From Pseudomonas sp. H3(2019) (GTDB lineage Bacteria > Pseudomonadota > Gammaproteobacteria > Pseudomonadales > Pseudomonadaceae): DNA of 64,000 nucleotides. Position numbers and translations under genes: made by a program. This document shows, in pieces, positions 16,686 to 27,260 of this stretch. Location: assembly GCF_007713465.1 (NCBI RefSeq), contig NZ_VMSG01000014.1, positions 89,182-153,181 on the forward strand, written 5' to 3'. Below the pieces are notes generated by a model that did no database searches, was not told where the DNA came from, and saw only the letters and a list, made by a program, of their open reading frames with translations. The stretch's first letter is position 1, and each line of letters opens with the position of its first letter.

Positions 16686-16742
16686 CTCACGCGTGAGTTG
16701 TTGAGAGCGCTTGAATTTATCTGTAGTGTTCTCACGCGTGAT
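16686..16742 (+). promoter_or_regulatory. Tandem palindromic operators before the yjfI-pspA operon
   Basis: CTCACGCGTGAG (16686-16697) is a perfect 12-base palindrome; a second copy, CTCACGCGTGAT (16731-16742), lies 45 bases downstream, about four helical turns and on the same face. They lie 25-80 bases before the yjfI ATG. A weak sigma70-like pair can be drawn between them (TTGTTG at 16698, TGTAGT near 16722). Paired operators around a promoter suggest repression. The first gene carries a ribbon-helix-helix-like segment and is a candidate to bind them; this is inference. Confidence 0.6.
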
Positions 16743-16766
16743 ACAAAATAAAGCGGAGCCACTGCT

Positions 16767-17444
16767 ATGAAACGTCGCTCTCCATCAGCCTCAGACACCC
16801 CACCCGCGAGCAGCCAGGGAGAGCGCTCGAAACCCTCCGTAAAAAAACCGTCGAGCTTCTACATGAAGCAGATGCGTGGAGGACTTAGCGCCGCCGGCTA
16901 TGTGAAACATGAAACTTGGGTGCTTCCCGAAAACCGGAGCCTGCTCAAGCAAATGGAGAAACAGCTACGCCAGCCGATCTTGGCTGGTTCATTCATGTTG
17001 GAGGATTACATGAGCGCAGGTAACAACTGGAACATCGATCGCCTCTTCAGCGCCCTGCAGGCCCTCGATGAGGTGGTATCCAATGAAATCACCCTGACGT
17101 TGATTCAAGGCTCCGAGCAGAGCATCAAGCTTGAAATGAACGAGTTTGGCGGGCTGCCGATTTACATCGCCGTCGTCGGCGAGCAAATCATCGTCGACAC
17201 GGTGCTGGTCGATCTCGAATCCATCAAGGACGTGCAGCGCTTCAACGATGCCGTGCTGCGCAGCCGGGAAATGTTCCCGCTGTCGTCGATCGGTATTGAA
17301 TCCATGCCCAACGGCCAGACCGTCTACAACATGTTCGGTGCGCTCAGCTCCGAGTCCAGCCTGACCAACGTCGTGACCGAAATCAAAACGCTGGTCGACA
17401 ACGTTCAGCGCGCCAGCGAAGCCTTCGAAAGCTTCTTCAACTAA
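16767..17444 (+). CDS. yjfI: YjfI-like DUF2170 protein with extra N-terminal DNA-binding-like segment
   Basis: First gene of a yjfIJKLMC-like operon, 225 residues; E. coli YjfI is only about 130. The DUF2170 domain occupies about residues 85-225 (NWNIDRLFSALQALDEV, GGLPIYIAVVGEQIIVDTVLV, FPLSSIGIE). The first 80 residues are extra: a Ser/Lys/Pro-rich tail, then YMKQMRGGLSAAGYVKHETW and VLPENRSLLKQMEKQLRQP, a strand-helix pattern like ribbon-helix-helix or MazE-like antitoxin domains. CGGAG eight bases before ATG 16767 supports that start. A second, stronger site, GGAGGA at 17000-17005, precedes an in-frame ATG at 17010, which would give a 144-residue DUF2170-only form. Both products are plausible. 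Confidence 0.8.
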   Translation: MKRRSPSASDTPPASSQGERSKPSVKKPSSFYMKQMRGGLSAAGYVKHETWVLPENRSLLKQMEKQLRQPILAGSFMLEDYMSAGNNWNIDRLFSALQALDEVVSNEITLTLIQGSEQSIKLEMNEFGGLPIYIAVVGEQIIVDTVLVDLESIKDVQRFNDAVLRSREMFPLSSIGIESMPNGQTVYNMFGALSSESSLTNVVTEIKTLVDNVQRASEAFESFFN

Positions 17445-17463
17445 TTTTCGGGAGTACCGACGC

Positions 17464-18165
17464 ATGCAAAACCAATCGATCTGGAGCAAGTTGTTCACCG
17501 CACTGCGTGGCGGCGCCAGCGAAGTCGGCGAAGCCATCGCCGACCAACAGGCCCTGCGCATCCTCGATCAGGAAATCCGCGACGCCGACAGCGCTCTGGC
17601 GAACGCCAAACGCGAGCTGGTCACCATCATGGCCAAGCACAAACTTTCGGCCGAGCGCGTGGCGCAGTACAACGCCAAGATCAAGGACCTGGAATCCAAG
17701 GCCATGGCCGCGATCCAGGCCAACCGCGAAGACCTGGCTCTGGAAGTGGCCGAAGCCATTTCGACCCTGACCAACGAACTCGACGCCGAACAGAAACAAA
17801 CCACCGAGTTCGGCGCCTACGCCGACAAAATGCGCAAGGACATCACCAAGGCCGAAGCCCGCATCAAGAGCCTGCGCCAGCAAGTGGACATGGCCAAGGC
17901 CCGTGAAAGCGTACAGAAAGCGCAGGTCAGCGCCTCCATCGCCAGCGGCGGCGCCAACGGCAAGCTGGAAACCGCGGTCAGCACCTTGAATCGCCTGCAA
18001 GCCAGGCAGGAACAACGTGCTGCCGAGCTGGAAGCCAGCGACGAACTGGCGGACGCGTCCACCGGCAACGACCTGGAGCGCAAGCTGCGCGAAGCCGGCA
18101 TCACCCCGGATCAAGGCAGTGCAAACGCGATTCTGGACCGACTGAAAAAACAATCGGCCGAGTAA
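17464..18165 (+). CDS. yjfJ: PspA/IM30-family membrane stress protein (YjfJ)
   Basis: PspA/IM30 (ESCRT-III-like) protein of 233 residues. An N-terminal amphipathic helix (SIWSKLFTALRGG) for membrane contact is followed by long coiled-coil helices from about residue 25 to 190 (LANAKRELVTIMAKHKL, AEQKQTTEFGAYADKMRK, ARIKSLRQQVDMAKARESVQ) and a shorter C-terminal helix. It is the YjfJ-type paralogue rather than the pspABC-operon protein: no PspB, PspC or PspF gene is nearby. Starts 19 bases after yjfI with GGGAG upstream. Expected to coat or repair the inner membrane under envelope stress. A terminator-like hairpin follows. Confidence 0.92.
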   Translation: MQNQSIWSKLFTALRGGASEVGEAIADQQALRILDQEIRDADSALANAKRELVTIMAKHKLSAERVAQYNAKIKDLESKAMAAIQANREDLALEVAEAISTLTNELDAEQKQTTEFGAYADKMRKDITKAEARIKSLRQQVDMAKARESVQKAQVSASIASGGANGKLETAVSTLNRLQARQEQRAAELEASDELADASTGNDLERKLREAGITPDQGSANAILDRLKKQSAE

Positions 18166-18190
18166 CCGGCTCACGCAAGCACTCAAAATC

Positions 18191-18216
18191 AAGGGCACCG
18201 GCGTGCCCTTCTTTTT
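18191..18216 (+). terminator. Terminator-like hairpin inside the operon, after pspA
   Basis: Stem AAGGGCAC / GTGCCCTT (18191-18198 and 18203-18210) with a four-base loop, followed by CTTTTTG. Lies 25 bases after the pspA stop and 25 before the rhomboid gene. It may attenuate transcription so that yjfI and pspA are made in excess of the distal genes. Confidence 0.8.
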
Positions 18217-18234
18217 GTCGATTCGAGGACAAGG

Positions 18235-18798
18235 ATGGACAGGGTAACCGGCTTCAAGATCATCGCAAGCCTGGCCATGCTGATGGTCGCGATCCACCTG
18301 CTGAACGTACTGACAGGCTACAGCCTGACGATATTCGGCCTGGTCCCCCGAACCGCCCACGGCCTCGTCGGAATTGTGACCTCACCGTTTCTGCACATAT
18401 CCTTCGCGCACTTGATCGCCAACCTGGTGCCGTTCCTGGTGCTGGGAACCCTGGTGATCGCCGAGGGCTTCAAACGCTTTGCGGCCGTCAGCGCAATCAT
18501 CATTCTGCTCGGCGGCTCGCTGGTCTGGCTGTTCGGTTTCAACGGCGTTCATGTGGGCGCCAGCGCCTGGGTCTTTGGTCTCTGGGCGTACCTTCTGGCG
18601 CGTGCCTGGTTCCACCGCAGCTGGAGCAACGTACTGATCGCCGGCATTGTCGCCCTCCTCTACGCAAGCCTGATATTCGGCTTTATTCCGCGCCAGGGCA
18701 CCTCATTTGAAGGGCATATCGGCGGTGCATTCGCCGGATTTATTGCAGCCCGGCTACTTCTCTCAACGCCACGCAGCAGGTCTAATGCAGCCCGGTAA
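18235..18798 (+). CDS. Rhomboid-family intramembrane serine protease
   Basis: Integral membrane protein of 187 residues with about six membrane helices. Rhomboid landmarks are all present: PFLHISFAHLIANLVPF (H54, H59, N63 in helix 2), the nucleophile S110 in HVGASAWVFGL (helix 4), and H161 in FEGHIGGAFAGFIAAR (helix 6), giving the S110-H161 dyad. GAGGACAAGG upstream gives a good ribosome binding site. The motif is GASA rather than the commoner GxSG. It sits between pspA and yjfK, where the E. coli yjf operon, as I recall, has no rhomboid; its substrate may be an operon or envelope protein. Confidence 0.87.
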   Translation: MDRVTGFKIIASLAMLMVAIHLLNVLTGYSLTIFGLVPRTAHGLVGIVTSPFLHISFAHLIANLVPFLVLGTLVIAEGFKRFAAVSAIIILLGGSLVWLFGFNGVHVGASAWVFGLWAYLLARAWFHRSWSNVLIAGIVALLYASLIFGFIPRQGTSFEGHIGGAFAGFIAARLLLSTPRSRSNAAR

Positions 18799-19070
18799 AC
18801 ACGCGGGCACGAAAAAGGTCCACGGCGGGTTTACTCGTCAAGGACGCGTCACCCCAGGGAGCCAGGGACGAATGTCGATTTTCCTCTTTTTACGCATGTA
18901 CGCAGCGGCGCTCTTCCACAAGCCTGGATCGGGCGGACTCGCCATCGCCTTGGGCGTACACGTTGCCAGCGCCTGCCAGGGCGAGTTGGCGCTCCTCATC
19001 GGCTACCGCGCCAAAGGCTCACAGCAGCCTTCGATCAATATCGCTTCCACCCGCCTGAAGGAAATCACCA
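18799..19070 (+). other. 272-base intra-operon spacer, possible gene remnant
   Basis: The spacing is far larger than the 12-20 bases typical of this operon. An open frame 18872-19084 (70 codons, MSIFLFLRMYAAALFHKPGS...) overlaps the yjfK start by 14 bases, but its product resembles nothing I know and I do not call it a gene. The spacer may be a scar of rhomboid gene insertion or contain an internal promoter. Confidence 0.35.
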
Positions 19071-19721
19071 ATGGGATGGTTTAAACAGTTGATGGGCCTT
19101 GAGGCCCCGACACCCAAGGACAATGCACCGGTTGCCGGCCCCCTCGGGCTCGGCCAGGGCAAAGCGCTGATGTTCGACACCACCCTCAAGCTGTTGCTCG
19201 ACGAAAAAACCAGCGTGGTCATTCCCGGCACCCAGCAGATCTGGAGCGTCGGCACTGTCGACCTCGGCCAGTCGACCTGGCTTTCGCGCTACTACATGGA
19301 CGACGAAGACTTCTGGCTGCAGGTCCACACCACCGGCGCCATCGCCGGCCAGGTCGAGTCGGTGATCCTGTTCAACTACCAAAGCTACGTCACCCTCAAC
19401 AGTGAGTCCGAACTGCGCAGGCTCGCCGGGCCGGACAGCCTGATCGGCCTGCCGACCTACACCCATGACGGCGTCGAATACAGCCGCGAATGGGGCACCG
19501 AGGCCGGGCAGACCGAGCTGGTGGCCTTCACTGAGCAGGTCAGCAATCCGGATCAGTCCTACGTCGTGGAACATCGTTCGATGCTCTACGCCCGCGAGAC
19601 TGGCCTGACCGATCGCCGCGAATTCCTGCTGTTCTCGGTCGAAGAAGACGCCGAAGGCAGCATCAGCTTGAGCACCTCACTGGGCATCTCGCTGTACACC
19701 ACCGACCTCACTACTCTTTAA
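19071..19721 (+). CDS. yjfK: YjfK-like DUF2491 protein
   Basis: Cytosolic protein of 216 residues in the DUF2491 (YjfK) family; function unknown. No signal peptide or membrane segment. It starts MGWFKQLMGLEAPTP, a short amphipathic N-terminus, then a beta-rich body (KLLLDEKTSVVIPG, WLSRYYMDDEDFWLQVHT, IESVILFNYQSYVTLN-like segment, PTYTHDGVEYSREWG). AAGGAA lies about 10 bases upstream of ATG 19071. It sits between the rhomboid and DUF350 genes; conserved linkage to PspA-like and ATP-grasp genes suggests a role in the same membrane-associated process. Confidence 0.87.
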   Translation: MGWFKQLMGLEAPTPKDNAPVAGPLGLGQGKALMFDTTLKLLLDEKTSVVIPGTQQIWSVGTVDLGQSTWLSRYYMDDEDFWLQVHTTGAIAGQVESVILFNYQSYVTLNSESELRRLAGPDSLIGLPTYTHDGVEYSREWGTEAGQTELVAFTEQVSNPDQSYVVEHRSMLYARETGLTDRREFLLFSVEEDAEGSISLSTSLGISLYTTDLTTL

Positions 19722-19734
19722 AAAGGAACAGCCC

Positions 19735-20160
19735 ATGCTAGAAGCACTCTCCGTCTCGTTGAACAAAGCCGCCGTCCTGGGATTTGTTTCGTACATCATC
19801 GGTGCCGCCCTGCTGTTCGCGATTTTCCAGTTCGTCTATACCCGCATCACGCCGCACAAAGAGTTCGAACTGATTCGCTCCGGCAACACCGCTGCCGCCA
19901 TCGCCCTGTCCGGCGCCATCATCGGCTTCGCGATTCCGGCGAGCAATGTGATTGCCTACTCGGTCAGCCTGCTGGACTTCGCGGTGTGGGCGCTGATTGC
20001 CGCAGTGGTGCAACTGTTGGCGTTCCTGATGACCAACCTGGTACTCAAAGGCACCTCCGAGCGCATCCGTAACGGTGAAATCGCAGCAGCGATCTACGTC
20101 GCCGCTGTCGCCATCAGCGTTGGCCTGCTGAACGCTGCGTGCATGACGCCTTCCCACTGA
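19735..20160 (+). CDS. yjfL: YjfL-like DUF350 membrane protein
   Basis: Small inner membrane protein of 141 residues in the DUF350 (YjfL) family. Four hydrophobic segments are visible: about 13-36, 52-76, 82-106 and 114-135, with the family motif HKEFELIRSGNTAAAIALSG in the first cytoplasmic loop. Such proteins are thought to be channel-like or scaffold membrane partners of ATP-grasp enzymes in yjf-type operons. Starts 13 bases after yjfK with AAAGGAA as ribosome binding site. The C-terminus ends at a short tail after helix four. Confidence 0.9.
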   Translation: MLEALSVSLNKAAVLGFVSYIIGAALLFAIFQFVYTRITPHKEFELIRSGNTAAAIALSGAIIGFAIPASNVIAYSVSLLDFAVWALIAAVVQLLAFLMTNLVLKGTSERIRNGEIAAAIYVAAVAISVGLLNAACMTPSH

Positions 20161-20179
20161 TTGCGCAACGGAGATCCCG

Positions 20180-20899
20180 ATGAAACGAAGCAAGTACGTT
20201 CAGCTCTCGCTGGCAGCGTCGGTCGCCATTGCGATATCAGGCTGCGAGCCGGCGGAAAAAACCTACGCGGTACAGAAGAAGTACAACTTCCAGTCCGTTC
20301 AGCAGTGCGCCGATGCAAAACTCCCGGTAGACGTCTGCTCCGACGCCTACATGACGGCCATGGCTGAGCATCGACGCATTGCGCCGGTGTACGACAACCA
20401 GGCCGATTGCGACGCTGACTTTGTCGCCGACTGGTGCCAACAGGATTCCGCCGGCAAGTTCACCCCGAAACTCGGCGGTTTCGAACTGACCGCCGATGGC
20501 CAGATCACGCAAACCCAAATGGACGCCGCCAAGGCTCAGTTGCCGGCCGCTGGCTCGAACACTGGCCACTCCGGCGGTTCCAACGACGGTCTGCTGACTG
20601 GCCTGCTGATCGGTAACATGCTGAGCAATAACAACAACAGTTACTACTCAGAACCGGTCTACCGCTATCGCGATGATCGCGGTGACTACTCATCCTCAAC
20701 GCTCAACCAGCGGATTTCGACAGGTTCGACTTTTACCAAGTCCAATCAGGCGAAGTACGGCGGCAGTTACAGCGACTCGATCACCCGCAGCAAGCCGATT
20801 TCCGTGGCGTCTTCCACTTCTCGCGGCGGTTTTGGTAGCCAGGCCAGCGCACGCAGCGGCTGGGGAGGCTCGAGCAGTTCGGGTCGGTCGAGCAGTTAA
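20180..20899 (+). CDS. yjfM: YjfM-like DUF1190 lipoprotein
   Basis: Predicted lipoprotein of 239 residues. The N-terminus has a signal peptide ending in the lipobox ISGC with Cys at residue 23. The conserved DUF1190 part follows (YNFQSVQQCADAKLPVDVCS, then ADCDADFVADWCQQ), with paired cysteines likely forming disulfides. The second half is low-complexity: an Asn/Tyr-rich stretch and a Ser/Gly/Arg-rich tail ending SSSSGRSSS. DUF1190 proteins are always found with a glutathionylspermidine-synthase-like gene as I recall. Function unknown; an outer-surface or periplasmic anchor is inferred. Confidence 0.88.
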   Translation: MKRSKYVQLSLAASVAIAISGCEPAEKTYAVQKKYNFQSVQQCADAKLPVDVCSDAYMTAMAEHRRIAPVYDNQADCDADFVADWCQQDSAGKFTPKLGGFELTADGQITQTQMDAAKAQLPAAGSNTGHSGGSNDGLLTGLLIGNMLSNNNNSYYSEPVYRYRDDRGDYSSSTLNQRISTGSTFTKSNQAKYGGSYSDSITRSKPISVASSTSRGGFGSQASARSGWGGSSSSGRSSS

Positions 20900-20911
20900 G
20901 GAGCGAGCGCC

Positions 20912-22069
20912 ATGAAGAAAATCCTCTGCCAGGAACGTCACGACTGGAAGCAGACCGCCGAAAGCCTCGGCTTCATGTTTCACACCATCGACGACGAACC
21001 CTACTGGGACGAGAGTGCGTATTACCAATTCACGCTCAAGCAGATCGAGAACGATCTCGAAGACCCGACTACCGAGCTCCATGAGATGTGCATGGACCTG
21101 GTCGACCGGGTGGTGCAGAGCGAAGAACTGCTGGAGCGCCTGAGCATTCCGGCGCCCTTCTTCGACATGATTCGCACTTCATGGCGTGAGGGCCATCCGC
21201 ACCTGTACGGTCGCCTGGACTTCTCCTACAACGGCACCGGCCCCGCCAAATTGCTGGAACTCAACTACGACACACCCACCAGCCTGTACGAGGCTTCGGC
21301 ATTTCAATGGGGCTGGCTGGAGCAATGCATCGAACGCGGCTTGCTGCCCAGCCATGCCGACCAGTTCAACAGCATCGACACCAAACTGCATCAGGCCTTT
21401 GCGCAGCTGCAGATCAAACAGCCTTTCTACTTCGCCTCGATGAAACAGTCGGTCGAAGACAAGGGCACCACCGACTACTTGCGCCTGATTGCGGAAAAAG
21501 TCGGGATCGAGTCACGCCACATCGATATCGAAGACATCGGCCTCAACAGCGAAGGACGCTTCGTCGATCTCGAAGAACGCTGGATCCCTCACCTGTTCAA
21601 ACTGCACGCCTGGGAATTCATTTTCCACGAGCCGTTTGGTGAGGCCATAGCCCAGTGTGACACGCAGTTTTTCGAGCCCGCCTGGAAATCGATCATCTCG
21701 AACAAAGGCATCCTCCCTCTGCTGTGGGAGTTCAATAAAGGGCACCCGAACCTGCTTGCCACCCACCTGGACCCCGAGCCCGGCAAACCGGTGCCGAAAG
21801 GCTGGGTGCGCAAGCCGTTCTTCTCCCGCGAAGGCGCCAACATCGAGCTGCAGACCCCGGATGGGCAAGTCGTGAAGGAAGACGGGCCGTACACCGATGC
21901 GCCGTTCATCCTCCAGGAGTTCGCCCCGCTGCCGAAGTTCGGCGACAGCTACACGCTGATCGGCTCCTGGGTGATCGGCGACCAGGCCGCCGGCATCGGC
22001 GTGCGCGAGGACAACAGCCTGATCACCAAAGACTCAAGCCGGTTTTTGCCGCACCTGATACTCGACTGA
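20912..22069 (+). CDS. yjfC: YjfC-like glutathionylspermidine-synthase-family ATP-grasp protein
   Basis: ATP-grasp ligase of 385 residues matching the C-terminal synthetase domain of glutathionylspermidine synthase, without the N-terminal amidase. Landmarks: DFSYNGTGPAKLLELNYDTP (about 102-121), FEPAWKSIISNKGILPLLWE with the ATP-binding lysine, KPFFSREGANIEL (glycine-containing ATP loop) and LIGSWVIGDQAAGIGVREDN at the end. E. coli YjfC and YgiC are relatives that, as far as I know, lack proven glutathionylspermidine synthase activity; ligation of a peptide or amine is inferred. Last gene of the operon; a bidirectional terminator follows. Confidence 0.92.
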   Translation: MKKILCQERHDWKQTAESLGFMFHTIDDEPYWDESAYYQFTLKQIENDLEDPTTELHEMCMDLVDRVVQSEELLERLSIPAPFFDMIRTSWREGHPHLYGRLDFSYNGTGPAKLLELNYDTPTSLYEASAFQWGWLEQCIERGLLPSHADQFNSIDTKLHQAFAQLQIKQPFYFASMKQSVEDKGTTDYLRLIAEKVGIESRHIDIEDIGLNSEGRFVDLEERWIPHLFKLHAWEFIFHEPFGEAIAQCDTQFFEPAWKSIISNKGILPLLWEFNKGHPNLLATHLDPEPGKPVPKGWVRKPFFSREGANIELQTPDGQVVKEDGPYTDAPFILQEFAPLPKFGDSYTLIGSWVIGDQAAGIGVREDNSLITKDSSRFLPHLILD

Positions 22070-22103
22070 ACGACTTCCTGCCTCCTCGGAAAACACCCAA
22101 AGA

Positions 22104-22135
22104 AAAAGGCCCGCAGTGTTAGCTGCGGGCCTTTT
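22104..22135. terminator. Bidirectional terminator between yjfC and ssb
   Basis: Stem AAAGGCCCGCAG / CTGCGGGCCTTT around a six-base loop, with A and T runs on both sides. It serves yjfC on the plus strand and ssb on the minus strand. Confidence 0.92.
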
Positions 22136-22159
22136 GTCTATATCCGGCGGATCTGATGA

Positions 22160-22681
22160 TCAGAACGGAATATCGTCATCAAAGCTGTCGAAATCCGGAG
22201 CCGGCTGTGGTGCGGCCTGCTGTGGTGCCGGAGCCGAACGCTGTTGCGGAGCCGACTGCTGCGGACGCGGAGCTTGCTGACGCGGAGCGGATTGCTGGTA
22301 GTTGTTACCGCCGCCCTGGCCCTGTTGGTCGCCCTGTGGACGGCCGCCCAGCAGTTGCATGGTGCCTTGCATGTCGACCACGATTTCAGTGGTGTAACGC
22401 TTGATACCGTCTTTTTCCCACTCGCGGGTTTGCAGCTTGCCTTCGATGTAGACCTGCGAACCTTTACGCAGGTATTCGCCGGCGATTTCCGCAACCTTGC
22501 CAAACATCGATACACGGTGCCATTCGGTCTTTTCGACTTTCTGACCGGTTTGCTTGTCGGTCCATTGTTCGCTGGTCGCCAGACTCAGGTTGGTCACGGC
22601 GTTACCGTTAGGCAAGTAGCGAACTTCGGGATCCTGGCCGCAAGTGCCGACCAATATGACTTTGTTAACCCCACGGGCCAT
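22160..22681 (-). CDS. ssb: Single-stranded DNA-binding protein
   Basis: SSB of 173 residues. N-terminal OB-fold (about 1-110) with [38 protein letters not shown] and [19 protein letters not shown], then a Gln/Gly/Pro-rich disordered linker (many QQ and APQQ repeats), and the acidic tip DDDIPF that recruits repair and replication partners. Coats single-stranded DNA as a tetramer. It starts nine bases after the stop of the transporter gene, so it is likely co-transcribed with it. In many bacteria ssb is beside uvrA; here the transporter gene lies between them. Confidence 0.97.
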   Translation of the reverse strand: MARGVNKVILVGTCGQDPEVRYLPNGNAVTNLSLATSEQWTDKQTGQKVEKTEWHRVSMFGKVAEIAGEYLRKGSQVYIEGKLQTREWEKDGIKRYTTEIVVDMQGTMQLLGGRPQGDQQGQGGGNNYQQSAPRQQAPRPQQSAPQQRSAPAPQQAAPQPAPDFDSFDDDIPF

Positions 22682-22690
22682 AACGTTCTC

Positions 22691-24088
22691 CTAGGCTTCG
22701 CACGCAGTCGGGGCCGGGTTGTTGACCAGGCTCTCGAGGGTCGTGCGATCCAATAGTTCGGTGTCCAATTTGATGTAAATGGCCGCTTCATCAGCAACCA
22801 CCACTGCATCTGTTACCCCAACGACGGCCAGCAGGCGCTCGACCAAACCAGCTTCGCGGATCGCTTCGGGCGATAACGGCAAGCGCAGGCTCGTCACATA
22901 GGGAGGTTCACGCATGGTAACAGCAAAGGCCAACCAGAGGGCAGCCAGTCCTGCGCATCCAAGGAACACAACCGACAGACCGCCATGCTGGAACATCCAG
23001 CCGCCCATGATCCCGCCCAGTGCCGAACCGAGGAACTGACTGGTGGAATAAACCCCCATCGCCGTGCCTTTGCCGCCTGCCGGTGAAACCTTGCTGATCA
23101 GCGACGGCAACGAAGCTTCGAGCAGATTGAATGCGGTGAAAAACACCACCGTACCCATCACCAGAGCCCGCAAGCTGTCGCCGAACTGCCAGAAGAATAG
23201 CTCAGTGAGCATCAGCGTACTGACCGCACCGAGTAAAACTCGTTTCATTTTGCGTTTCTTCTCGCCGTAGATAATGAACGGGATCATGGCGAAGAACGAA
23301 ATCAGCAGCGCGGTCAGGTACACCCACCAGTGCTGCTCCTTGGGCAATCCGGCTTTTTCGACCAGCGCCAATGGCAACGCGACGAAGCTCGACATCAACA
23401 TCGCGTGCAACACAAAAATGCCCAAGTCCAGACGCAGCAGGTCCGGATGCTTGAGCGTCGGGATCAGCGCCTGACGGGCAACGCCGGATTCGCGGTGATG
23501 CAACGGGCTGGTGGCGCGCGGCACCATGAACATCACGATCACGATGCCAAACAGCGCCATGCCGCCCGTCGCCAGGAACAAGCCGGACAGACCAAAGGCG
23601 CGGGTCAGCAGCGGCCCGACCACCATGGCCACGGCAAACGACAGACCGATGGTCATGCCGATCATGGCCATGGCTTTGGTGCGGTGCTGTTCGCGGGTCA
23701 GGTCCGACAGCAACGCCATGACCGCCGCGGAAATCGCCCCGGCGCCTTGCAGGATTCGTCCGGCAATCACACCCCAGATCGAATCGGCATTGGCGGCCAA
23801 AACGCTACCGAGAGCGAAGACGATCAGCCCCAGGTAAATCACCGGGCGGCGGCCAATACGGTCGGAAATGATCCCGAACGGAATCTGAAAAATCGCCTGA
23901 GTCAGGCCGTAAGCGCCAATCGCCAGACCGATAAGGGCTGGGGTCGCTCCTGCGAGATCCATTCCATAGGTCGCCAACACCGGCAACACCATAAACATGC
24001 CAAGCATACGGAAGGCGAACACCAGGGCCAGACCGCTTGCTGCGCGGGTCTCGCCACCACTCATGCGTTCGCTGTGGGGATCGTGCAT
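22691..24088 (-). CDS. MFS transporter, YajR-like with C-terminal domain
   Basis: Major facilitator superfamily exporter of 465 residues with 12 predicted membrane helices. Motif A is GIISDRIGRRPVIYLGL (loop 2-3), and an antiporter-like GIFVLHAMLMSSF segment follows the central loop. After helix 12 there is a soluble C-terminal domain of about 70 residues (AVVGVTDAVVVADEAAIYIK), resembling the YAM domain of E. coli YajR. Substrate unknown. It lies between uvrA (divergent) and ssb (co-directional, nine bases downstream), the same arrangement I recall for P. aeruginosa PA4232-PA4234. Confidence 0.9.
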   Translation of the reverse strand: MHDPHSERMSGGETRAASGLALVFAFRMLGMFMVLPVLATYGMDLAGATPALIGLAIGAYGLTQAIFQIPFGIISDRIGRRPVIYLGLIVFALGSVLAANADSIWGVIAGRILQGAGAISAAVMALLSDLTREQHRTKAMAMIGMTIGLSFAVAMVVGPLLTRAFGLSGLFLATGGMALFGIVIVMFMVPRATSPLHHRESGVARQALIPTLKHPDLLRLDLGIFVLHAMLMSSFVALPLALVEKAGLPKEQHWWVYLTALLISFFAMIPFIIYGEKKRKMKRVLLGAVSTLMLTELFFWQFGDSLRALVMGTVVFFTAFNLLEASLPSLISKVSPAGGKGTAMGVYSTSQFLGSALGGIMGGWMFQHGGLSVVFLGCAGLAALWLAFAVTMREPPYVTSLRLPLSPEAIREAGLVERLLAVVGVTDAVVVADEAAIYIKLDTELLDRTTLESLVNNPAPTACEA

Positions 24089-24281
24089 GGAATAACCTCA
24101 TGTGAACCGGCGGCGATTCTACCAGTCCCATCGGTTGACGGGGTATAGGGCGACGCTTTGTCGCGAGCCTGCCTCGCGCCGTTGTCAGGCGCCGTTCAGC
24201 AAGCGTCATTTGATAGTGTGCATCCATCCAGTATTTGCCCGTATACTCCTACGTTTTCGACGCCCGCCAAGCGAGGCCATC

Positions 24282-27116
<2,835 letters not shown>

Positions 27117-27127
27117 CGTCGGCGCAC

Positions 27128-27168
27128 GAAAAAGCCCCGGTCACTTCATCAGTGACCGGGGCTTTTTT
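27128..27168 (+). terminator. Rho-independent terminator after uvrA
   Basis: Stem AAAGCCCCGGTCAC / GTGACCGGGGCTTT with a short loop, A run before and T6 after, 12 bases from the uvrA stop. Confidence 0.95.
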
Positions 27169-27176
27169 GTACCTGA

Positions 27177-27248
27177 CTTGTAGGAGCACAGCTTGCCGGC
27201 GATGGCGCCCTTGAAATCGCCATCGCGAGCAAGCTTGGCTCCTACAAG
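27177..27248. repeat. REP-like inverted repeat, CTTGTAGGAGC type
   Basis: Outer arms CTTGTAGGAGC (27177-27187) and GCTCCTACAAG (27238-27248) are exact complements; inner arms GCCGGCGATGGCG and CGCCATCGCGAGC also pair partly. Lies between the uvrA terminator and the 3' end of bfr. A third REP subtype in the window, sharing GGAGC/GCGA features with the 7407 and 10480 copies. Confidence 0.75.
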
Positions 27249-27260
27249 TCGGTCATAGCA

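Noticed and set aside
18707..19084. A 125-codon frame between the rhomboid gene and yjfK
   Set aside because: Half of it overlaps the rhomboid gene in another frame, no known family, only weak ribosome binding site; treated as spacer.
22688..24148. Long plus-strand frames opposite the MFS transporter gene
   Set aside because: Shadow of GC-rich coding bias; the minus strand clearly encodes the transporter.
24180..24281. LexA box or promoter for uvrA
   Set aside because: TATACT at 24242 could be a -10, but no CTGT-N8-ACAG site or well-spaced -35 was found.
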